Position numbers and translations under genes: made by a program. A stretch of 64,000 nt of DNA from positions 837,455 to 901,454 of the forward strand of contig JAJVDF010000219.1 in the NCBI GenBank assembly GCA_022410635.1, in the 5' to 3' direction. Shown piece by piece: positions 56,379-64,000 of the stretch. The first letter of the stretch is position 1; every line of letters starts with the position of its first letter. This stretch comes from Tretioscincus oriximinensis (Eukaryota; Chordata; Lepidosauria; Squamata; Gymnophthalmidae). Under the pieces are notes generated by a model. That model worked only from the letters and a program-made list of their open reading frames with translations, ran no database searches and had not been told where the DNA came from.

Positions 56379-56687
56379 CTCTATAGGTAAAATAATGCAG
56401 AACTTTGTATGCTCCTAGTTAAGCTGTGATGGAAGGTATATTAGGCTGATGTAACATAAAGTAATGCTGATTGGGAACCAGAGATGAGAAGAGGGCCTGT
56501 TGCATGGGTGTTTACTTGTTTTACAATACATGTAAGTATATCAGGAAATCATTGCCTCTGTTTAGTACCTTGAATTTAGAAAACCTAATAGTTCTTTTGA
56601 AATAATTGCTTTTTCACCAAGATGTTTAAGTCTATTCTCTTTGATGTTTATTTGTTTTAGAATCCATCCATCCCATATTGATCAGCT

Positions 56688-57782
56688 ATGAATACTATCG
56701 ATTTGCCTCCCATATTTGAGCTTGTGGAAGTGGAGAACCTCACTGAAACCAACTTGACGTGCAGCAATGGAGACTGCATCACTGTGGACTCCTTATCGTG
56801 TCCAAGTCTGCTCAATAAAAGTGCCCTGCTGTACTCCCTCTCCATTTTCTATATCTTCATATTTATGATAGGTTTGGTGGCCAACCTTGTTGTCGTCTGG
56901 ATGAACTTCCAAGCCAAAACCACTGGTTATGAAACTCACCTCTATATCTTCAACCTCGCCATTGCAGATTTGTGTGTGGTTGTCACTCTCCCTGTCTGGG
57001 TCATCTCCCTTGTTCAGCATAGCCAGTGGCACATGGGAGAAATGATGTGCAAGATCACTCACCTTGTTTTTTCCCTGAATCTATATGGGAGCATCTTCTT
57101 CTTGGCATGCATGAGTGTGGATAGATACCTATCCATTACCTACTTTACATCTTCCAGTAGCGTTAAAAAGCAGAGAATCCGCCGTTGCATATGCATCTTG
57201 GTGTGGCTTTTCGCATTCGTTGCATCTCTCCCTGACACCTATTACCTTAAGACAGTCTCCTCCAACAATGAGACCTATTGCCGCCCTGACTATCCCGAGG
57301 AGAATGCCAAGGAGTGGTTAGCAGGAATGGAACTCAGCTCTGTTGTCCTGGGTTTTATCCTACCTTTNCCCATCATTGCAGTATTTTATTGTCTTCTAGC
57401 AAGAGCAATATCTGCCTCTCATGACCAAGAGAGGAAGAGCAATGGGAAAATAATTTTCTCCTATGTCATTGTGTTTCTTGTTTGCTGGTTGCCATATCAC
57501 ATCGTTGTCTTGCTTGATTTCTTTGTGGCTTTCCATTTCATACCCTTCAGCTGCCAAATGGAGAACATCCTCTATGCAGCCCTTCACATCACTCAGTGTT
57601 TCTCACTGGTCCATTGTTGCATCAATCCCATCCTTTATAGCTTCATCAATCGAAACTACAAATATGAACTCATGAAGGCATTTATCTTTAAATACTCAGC
57701 TAAGACTGGCCTCACAAAGCTGATTGATGCTTCAAGAGTGTCAGAAATGGAGTACTCTGCTCTAGAGCAAAATGCTAAATGA
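56688..57782 (+). CDS. ACKR3: atypical chemokine receptor 3 (CXCR7/RDC1)
   Basis: This is a seven-transmembrane receptor of 364 residues; the human protein has 362. Family knowledge: ACKR3 binds CXCL12 and CXCL11, recruits arrestin rather than G proteins, and scavenges chemokine. Visible features are an acidic N-terminus with N-glycosylation sequons at N17, N22 and N43, TM1 at about 47-72 with N66, D94 in TM2 (LNLAIADL), and C121-C198 as the usual TM3-ECL2 disulfide pair. C38 and C289 fit the N-terminus-ECL3 pair. The TM3 end reads DRYLSIT (145-151), the ACKR3 signature in place of DRYLAIV. TM6 has CWLPY (266-270) and TM7 NPILY (313-317). The Ser/Thr-bearing tail after FKYSAKTGLTKLIDASRVSE is near identical to mammals. 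A sequon lies at N194 in ECL2. Codon 227 contains an N base (TTN, Phe or Leu). The N-terminal 40 residues are the most diverged part. The start was chosen because it is the first in-frame ATG after the acceptor, with G at -3. Confidence 0.97.
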   Translation: MNTIDLPPIFELVEVENLTETNLTCSNGDCITVDSLSCPSLLNKSALLYSLSIFYIFIFMIGLVANLVVVWMNFQAKTTGYETHLYIFNLAIADLCVVVTLPVWVISLVQHSQWHMGEMMCKITHLVFSLNLYGSIFFLACMSVDRYLSITYFTSSSSVKKQRIRRCICILVWLFAFVASLPDTYYLKTVSSNNETYCRPDYPEENAKEWLAGMELSSVVLGFILPXPIIAVFYCLLARAISASHDQERKSNGKIIFSYVIVFLVCWLPYHIVVLLDFFVAFHFIPFSCQMENILYAALHITQCFSLVHCCINPILYSFINRNYKYELMKAFIFKYSAKTGLTKLIDASRVSEMEYSALEQNAK

Positions 57783-58576
57783 TCACAGCGTTGCAAAAGA
57801 CTTTGTTCTATACTGGACATTGAATTTGTTGTAATATAATACAAATGAAAAATATGATTTTTTTTTTAAAAAAGCCAAACATGTACTACCAAAATGTTGT
57901 ATTTCAAATGGTTTCTTTTTTCAATCTATTCACAGCCACAGCGATTTTTAGTTATACTAGTGGGGGGAAAATGGATTTGAAATTATTGCAAAAAACAAGA
58001 GTTTTGCAGCTTTAATAGGCATGGAGAAGAGGAATATTCATCAGGTGCAGCCTACAATGTCTGGAGCATTTGGTTAAAACCCACTTTTCCATGTGCCTTA
58101 AAGCTTCAAAATNTGCTCAGTTTTTTTTTGGTAGTAATTCTAATTGGAATAGATATGTATTAAAGATGTTGNTTTTTTATTATGCTTGGGAATTCATAGC
58201 TCTTTAATTACCTTGACATCACTGTCCGTTTTACAGTGTATATTTAAAAAGCCCTATTTTCTTGCTCTTACAATTGTATTAGAAAATATTTAATCGCGTT
58301 TTGAAGTATATTGTCAATATGTATAGAATGCTTTAGTTTGAACACTACACTTCCATTCAATTTGCTACTGTACGAGTGGCAGTTGCAACAGATATTAAAG
58401 GAAAACACTGTCTATTTCTCAATTGGCTGTGATGGTATTTGTGGCAATATTGCTGTAATATATTTATATATAAATGTTTATATGGTATTAGCATGTCAGT
58501 ACTGTGTCAAAATATGTTTCATAGTGCAGAGACACATGTTTTATCCATTTCTTTTGTTTGTAAATTATTTTTTTAA

Positions 58577-58599
58577 AATAAATACTCAGTGAAAATAAA
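58577..58599 (+). terminator. ACKR3: ACKR3 polyadenylation signals
   Basis: Two AATAAA hexamers (58577-58582 and 58594-58599) lie about 800 bases after the ACKR3 stop codon and are followed by a T/G-rich stretch (tggtattttttttg). This suits cleavage at about 58610-58620. Confidence 0.65.
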
Positions 58600-58679
58600 A
58601 CAAAAATGGTATTTTTTTTGAAATGATTTTGAATTATTTCTGCAAAGGAAAATTAATCAGCCAGTACTTTTAGAGGGAA

Positions 58680-58765
58680 AAGTTGGTACATACCTTCCCC
58701 TCCCCCCTTTCGTCGTCGTCCTTTACTTCACCACCACCACCTCCCCCCCCTTTTGTTTTTCTCCC
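58680..58765. repeat. C-rich/(CCA)n/(CGT)n simple sequence
   Basis: cccctccccccctttcgtcgtcg-type sequence followed by caccaccaccacctcccccc. Frames across it are compositional. Confidence 0.75.
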
Positions 58766-59600
58766 TTCAGCTGCTCCTTTCTCTTCACATCCTTTTAAAA
58801 TCTTCTTCAGATCTTCATCACCTTCTTTGCATTCCCTCTGCTGGAAAAGTGCTGCAATGTTCAAAGCGAGGTTCTGAGCATTTGGACCCAGTGCACAACT
58901 GTGGTTCACTCGCATTTGAGCAATGAGAACTTAAATGAATAGCAGCACAAAGGCTCCTTGTAACATCCTCAGAGGCTGCCATCATGTCATCTNGGTTAGC
59001 AATGTTGAATCTGCACACTAGCACACTTCTAAACCTGTTCAGCTTGCTTCATGCAGGTATGCGTTGTTGCAGCAAATTTGGATCATGCTAACCTGGATTT
59101 ATTCAAGGTAGGTAAGTGCATTTAACAGCCAAAGATCTGGCCTAGTTTAGGTCTCGGGATAATTCAATACAGTTCCAAACTTTAGAAGCCTGTTTCCCAT
59201 TTGGAACCCCACATACTGTGGTTCCAAACTGAATACTCTCTGCATGCTAATTCATCCTCTGCAGCTTCCTTCTCATTAAACCAGAGAATTGCATAGCAAA
59301 TGCCAATATTTTCTCTCTCTGGAATGAAGAAAACCACAGCCACAAATCTTATAACAACCACTTGAAGTAAATATAGGATTACAAATAAAACAACCAAGCG
59401 GTTGGCTTTCTTATTTAAATGACATCTTTTTCGATTTTTCTTCCAACACTTTGGTTAGCCATTTCCTTTCTGCTTAACTTCCAATGAGAAACTCTTCCAT
59501 TGGAATGAAGAAAATATTTTAGGGGGCTTGATTCGAAGAGACCTGAAGGTTTAGTTTATTATAGAACTTACTTTTAGTATTTTCTTTTCCTAAGGACCAT
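58766..59600. other. no gene recognised downstream of ACKR3
   Basis: Intergenic sequence with short frames only. Confidence 0.4.
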
Positions 59601-60220
59601 TAGAACATAAGAAGAGCCATACTGGATCAGGCCACAGCCCATCTAGTCCAGCATTCTGTCTCACACAGAGGCCCACCAGATGCACCTGGGCAGTCTCAAC
59701 AGAGGAAAGCAAAATATGCACCTGTTCATGACTCTGCAAATGGTATTTCAGGAGTCCTGCCTGTTGCTCCATCCTGGAGACAACATTCAGACATCCATCC
59801 TGGTATACATTTATACCCTTGGTGTCCATAAACCTGTCTAGTCCTCTCTTGAAAGTCTAAGCTGTTAGCTACCACCACCTCTTCAGGAAGTAAATTCCAC
59901 AGGCCGATGACCCTCTGGGTGAAAAATTACTTTCCTTTGTCTGTTCTCACTTTTCTACCCATCAGTTTTAAGGAGTGCCCTCTGGTCCTAGTGTTGTGTG
60001 ATAGAGAAAACATTTTTTCTCTATTCACCCTATCCATCCCATGCATGGTTTTGTACACGTCAATCAGATCACCTCTCAAATGTCTCCTTTCAAGGCTGAA
60101 GAGNCCCAGACGTTGCAGCCTTGCTTTGTAAGGGAGTGCTCCAGACCCTCGATCATTCTTGTTGCCCTTTTCTGCACCTTCTCTAGTTCCACAATATCCC
60201 ACTTGAGATGTGGTGACCAG
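59601..60220 (-). mobile_element. CR1 LINE 3' copy
   Basis: tagaacataagaagagccat actggatcaggccacagccc at the left; - strand coding remnant LFSLERRHLRGDLIDVYKTM. Several small deletions compared with the 38.9-kb copy. Confidence 0.88.
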
Positions 60221-62545
60221 ATAAGAACATAAACTATTCTTTAGGCACAATTCCTCCTTGTGTACCTGAAACTTCCAGTCTTATATCAGAGATATGAAGG
60301 GATACTAAGAGATAACATGAAGGAATCTGGGTCAACACAGTCCAGTAAATCTATATACGCAAACTTGGAACCTAAGATACATGACAACCAAAATGGGCTA
60401 ATAGCAATGAATTATTGATTACACAAATAGTCAGCAAATGGAGAATATTTTCAGTATTAATAATTTTCCTTTAATCATACTGAAATTTTATCACCTAGAC
60501 AGGGTGAATTTGAATTATGTAGTTGAGAAAGCCAGTATCGACCATCAAGAAGTCATGCTAATCCTACCAGGACGGGATATTAAAAGTTGAACTCCACAAT
60601 TCACCAGGAAGTTAAAGACTCTTATTACCTCTCTTGCTATTCACAAAATAGGATCCTTAAAAAGGCTAAGTCATAAAAATGTAGTTATATATAGGTGGCA
60701 AAAACTCTCAAAATTTAGAATACTAAATGTATTGATTCTCTCAGGGAGGGTTTAAAGCACTTTAGATACTTAGGCCCTGTCCAGATGACAGGGTAAAAAT
60801 TGCAATGGTTTTAAAATCTGGATTAACCCAGTTGCGATTCTGTTCATACCCACTTTTATCCTTTCGCAAACAAACAATTAGCCTCTGTGAGAGGACAAAT
60901 AGGTAGTAAGTGCTGAGGAATACCGGGCATATTGCCCAGAAATGGTGAGCATGCTCAGATGCATTGTCTTGTGCAGCTTCTTCATGTGGTATCCTGGTAA
61001 TCCCATTAAGGAGATATACACACAATGTGGCTGCAGGCATAGCAATTTCACAATACATCAGCAAAAGGATATCCTGGGGCAAACAAGCAGCCTAAGAAGA
61101 GAAAGGCAGGTGGTATGAACTTTTGTAGTCTGCTTCTTTGAAATAAATATCTTAATGTGTATCATAGTAGTGAGGGAATTCATGAAAGGTTTCAGATGCC
61201 TTTCGGATGCTGTTTTAGAAGAACGAAAGTGAAACCAGAGTTGCTCCATATGAAACTAGGTTTTTTTTAACTCTGTTCCAAACTGGGTTTTCTGGCCACA
61301 CAGGGGACACAAGATTCCAGTTTTGCTGTCCCCACTACAGGAAAATCTGGTGGCCTGGACATATTTTTCACTATCCAATCCTATCGCTGTGTGTGTCTAC
61401 TAAACATCCTACCTTCTCCTTTGCTGCCTTCTATTAAGGCAGCACCTTGTTAGGTTTCCATTCCCATAACCTCATGTTCAATCCACTGGCAAGAACAAAC
61501 CAACTTTTGCACACTTGCATATTTACAATGCAAAGCAATGTCACCATTTTGCAGTTTCTCCTGTCTGTAATTTCTAGTCTCGAAAATGCCACCACCATAA
61601 ACTATTTCACAGTGAGTATGAAGGATTCTTTATGCACTGCTAGATTCTACCTTTCATTCCATGATCCTCTCTCATACACACTCTTGCACAAAAGTGGTGA
61701 CAACAACCAGCCTGGATAACTTTAATAAGACATTATAAAAANTCAAAGTGAACANATAAATCAACACTACTGAAATTGTTTTAAGGATACTGCCTTAAGT
61801 CAGAGCCTTATAACTAACTACTCTGCTAGCTTCATTAATCTCCACAGAAACCACTGAAAACAAAGTTTTTTTGTTTCCTTCAGAAATAAAAGCTCTAGTG
61901 ATTGCACCTTGATTACCACTAACTAGCAGAACTGGTTCAGCCACTCTGCTCACTAATCTAATCTAATTATTGGGAAAAGGGATGGGATGTTGCCTCTTGG
62001 GCATCATGGAAACCAAATGTGTACTGCTCAATTCAAATGCTTCCCAAGGAACCTATGATGCCTATTGGCCAGAATGCCTATTTTCCCTCCTCACACAAAC
62101 CATGCCTAGCAGAAAAAAATCAGAATGAAGAAAAACCTACTTTTAACCCAGTTCTTTGGGGAAAACCCCTCAAAGANTTAGTTGCTGTGAGTCAATTTAA
62201 GTGCCAAACCAGTTTGAATTTGGATTAAAAGGAAACACAGCCTGGACACTTAGAATTCAAACCTGTTTTTTCCTCCAGTGAGAACCCATAGCACACAGAT
62301 CTAAATATTTTATACTTTGTATNTTAAGCTGTTGATGATTGTCACACTATTGGTTCCATTGTATTCTTTAACTTATTAACTAGTAAATATACTGTACTTA
62401 GCTTGCACAAAAAGCTTTTTTTTTCATTTTAAAAAATTGCTTCAAAGAATGAACTTTGAGAACTATTCCCAGCAACTTGCTGGGGCCATTATTTCCTGTG
62501 TTTTACACTCCGATCCCCAAGAAAACAGGAAGCGTAAAGGCTGTA
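60221..62545. other. no gene recognised
   Basis: Intergenic. A worn AAGCTTATGCC-type piece lies near 61090-61150 (gaaaggcaggtggtatgaac ttttgtag). No clear element ends elsewhere. Confidence 0.4.
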
Positions 62546-62847
62546 CAGTGGTACCTCGGTTCTCGAATGCCTTGAAAGTCGACCAAATCGGNGTTCAACC
62601 GGCAGATTCAAGAAACTTTTGTCCTGGAATCCGAACACCGATTTGGAACTCGAACTTCCTTTGGCGTCNTTTCGGCCAGGCACGCCTTGCTGACGTCATC
62701 AGAGTGCGTTTTTTCGGCCAGGCGCGCCTTGCTGAGGTCATCAGAGTGCGTTTTTTCGGGCCGGCGCGCCTTGCTTCGGTTCTCGAACAAATTGGTTCTC
62801 GACCNTCCTGCCGGAACGAATTGTGTTCGAGAACCGAGGTACCACTG
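62546..62847. mobile_element. Tigger/mariner-type MITE, 302 bp, with internal tandem repeat
   Basis: CAGTGGTACCTCGGTTCTCG at the left and CGAGAACCGAGGTACCACTG at the right are perfect inverted ends, each next to TA (62544-62545 and 62848-62849). The inside carries a 42-bp tandem repeat (62673-62776, about 2.4 units, cggccaggcgcgccttgctg ...). Non-coding. Confidence 0.93.
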
Positions 62848-62854
62848 TATTTTA

Positions 62855-63070
62855 TAGCCTTTCTGTACTCGAATTCCTGTCCTCCTCACTGCAATTGGGT
62901 GAAAACATGTCATGTGAGAATATAGAATTCACACTTCCTGCAGGAATGTTTCCACAGCTCAGGAATTATTTTGAACTATTTAAACACAGTCCAAGCAAGG
63001 TACAGTACATTTATGGGAAGTTTCAAGAAAGCTGTTGGAGTGATTAGCAATGGAACTATTCTGATCCTAT
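62855..63070. repeat. interspersed repeat, TTCCTGCAGGAATG family
   Basis: tatagcctttctgtactcga, ctgcaattgggtgaaaacat and acttcctgcaggaatgtttcc, in the same order as 34480-34600. Confidence 0.65.
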
Positions 63071-64000
63071 TAATCACTTGGATGGTTCCCCAGTCAAAAT
63101 GCCAAGTATTAGCAAGTATTAGCAAGTATTAACAAGCATTTCCCTCTACCAGAATAGCTGACTCTACTGGAATGGTTGAAGTCTATTGAAAATGTCGCAC
63201 TGGATTTCTCTAGTCTAGGGCAGTTTCTTGTGAACAAAACCTACAGTGCCATCTGGTGATACTACTCTTAAATCTTTCTCCATGGTCAGCTAGCGCATAT
63301 TCTAGTTTCTCAGGAAATGATCACAACTTTAACCAACNGCAACCAAAGTAGTCCCCTTTTATTTGAAAATTATAACAAACTATGAAAATGCCATGGCTCC
63401 ATCTGTAATAGAATCTGTAATTTTTTGTCATAATCATAAAACAGGATTAAAATATAATTTCCAAATACAACTAAAACAAGTCTCCAAAACAAACTCAGTG
63501 AAAAAGCTACAGGGACAGAACTGAGATAATGAGTCTCATAACATACAATATACACAACACATAAGAATATAAAACTAAAAGTCACTCTGGAGAAGGTAAA
63601 AAGTCCATCAAATTTAAAAGAGTAGATGAATAGTGTACATGAGTTCCAAAGTCTGCAAAAGGTCAGATGCTTTTCAACCATTCTCAGGCAAACTCTCTTC
63701 CTCAGCGGCTTGAATGTGGAAAATCAAATGTCCTCCAGACAGGTCTCCACAAATCATGAGGAATAGTAAGTGGCATAAAACCATAGGATATAATCTGCAA
63801 GAATGTGAAGAGGATGGAAAGAAGATGCATGGAGGATGTGAATGTAATCCTGCCATGTTGTCTAACTTAATTCATGATCCTTGCATCTATTCCTATGACC
63901 ACATGATTCAAGTATACATGTATATGCATCACTATTTAATCTGAATTAAGCACACATGTTATAGCACTAATCTGTTTTAGCATACATCTGATCTGTGTTA
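63071..64000. other. no gene recognised
   Basis: A short tandem tattagcaag (about 63109-63140, three units) is the only repeat noted. The rest is AT-rich intergenic sequence. Confidence 0.4.

Larger units (their letters stand above)
40516..56660 (+). other. ACKR3: predicted ACKR3 intron 1, about 16.1 kb
   Basis: The interval runs from the donor GTAAGG at 40516 to the acceptor TTTTAG at 56660. It is filled with SINEs, CR1 fragments and hairpin MITEs, listed separately. No coding exon was recognised inside it on either strand. It depends on the exon 1 prediction. Confidence 0.5.
56661..58615 (+). other. ACKR3: ACKR3 exon 2 (coding exon with 3' UTR)
   Basis: The exon starts after a splice acceptor ending TTTGTTTTAG at 56660, preceded by a T-rich tract. 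A 27-base 5' UTR stub leads to the ATG at 56688. The reading frame is uninterrupted to the TGA at 57780-57782, and about 830 bases of AT-rich 3' UTR follow to the poly(A) signals near 58.58-58.60 kb. A single coding exon preceded by a distant non-coding exon is the known layout of ACKR3 in other vertebrates. The 3' end is an estimate from the AATAAA positions. Confidence 0.8.

Noticed and set aside
56793..57062. Open frames antisense or out of phase within ACKR3
   Set aside because: Shadows of the conserved receptor frame.
62437..62925. 162-codon frame with repeated RVRFFGQARLAEVI units
   Set aside because: The repeat comes from the 42-bp tandem inside a Tigger-type MITE.

Overview
The window is draft nuclear DNA from a vertebrate, most likely a squamate reptile (lizard or snake). 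The basis is one recognisable intact gene, ACKR3 (atypical chemokine receptor 3, also CXCR7), plus a repeat set of CR1-type LINEs with 8-bp tandem 3' tails, BovB LINE sequence, two tRNA-derived SINE families and many short non-autonomous DNA transposons. The species cannot be named from this alone. Many isolated single N bases and one exact 100-N gap (10459-10558) mark it as a draft assembly.

Gene layout. ACKR3 is on the + strand. A CpG-rich block at about 40.1-40.7 kb holds a TATA box, a plausible start site and a short non-coding exon 1 with good splice donors. A 16-kb intron follows. Exon 2 begins after an acceptor at 56660, carries the whole 364-codon reading frame (56688-57782) and ends with a 3' UTR and two AATAAA signals near 58.6 kb. 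The exon 2 coding call is firm; exon 1 and the promoter are inferred from sequence signals. No second host gene was found. The 40 kb upstream and 5.4 kb downstream are intergenic.

Repeat landscape. Dead protein-coding remnants are a PIF/Harbinger transposase (15.7-16.1 kb, - strand), a Myb/SANT-like domain (13.0-13.25 kb, + strand), a CR1 reverse transcriptase (50.0-51.1 kb) and several CR1 C-terminal/3'-end fragments. Non-autonomous elements with readable boundaries include six copies of a fold-back hAT-like family (TIR TAGGCTGACC), three of a second CpG-rich hAT-like family (TIR TAGGGTTGCC), a hAT-like element with a GC-rich interior, two mariner-like MITEs (one split by a later CR1 insertion) and a Tigger-like MITE. 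There are also several hairpin families without clear class. The most unusual is a palindromic family with variable-length target duplications whose centre resembles a hammerhead-ribozyme core.

Intervals at about 27.8-30.3, 31.6-32.6, 33.8-34.3, 46.1-47.0, 47.2-48.3 and 55.4-55.9 kb show no repeat that I recognise. They are the places to look for ACKR3 regulatory elements. No CRISPR array, operon or other prokaryotic feature is present.
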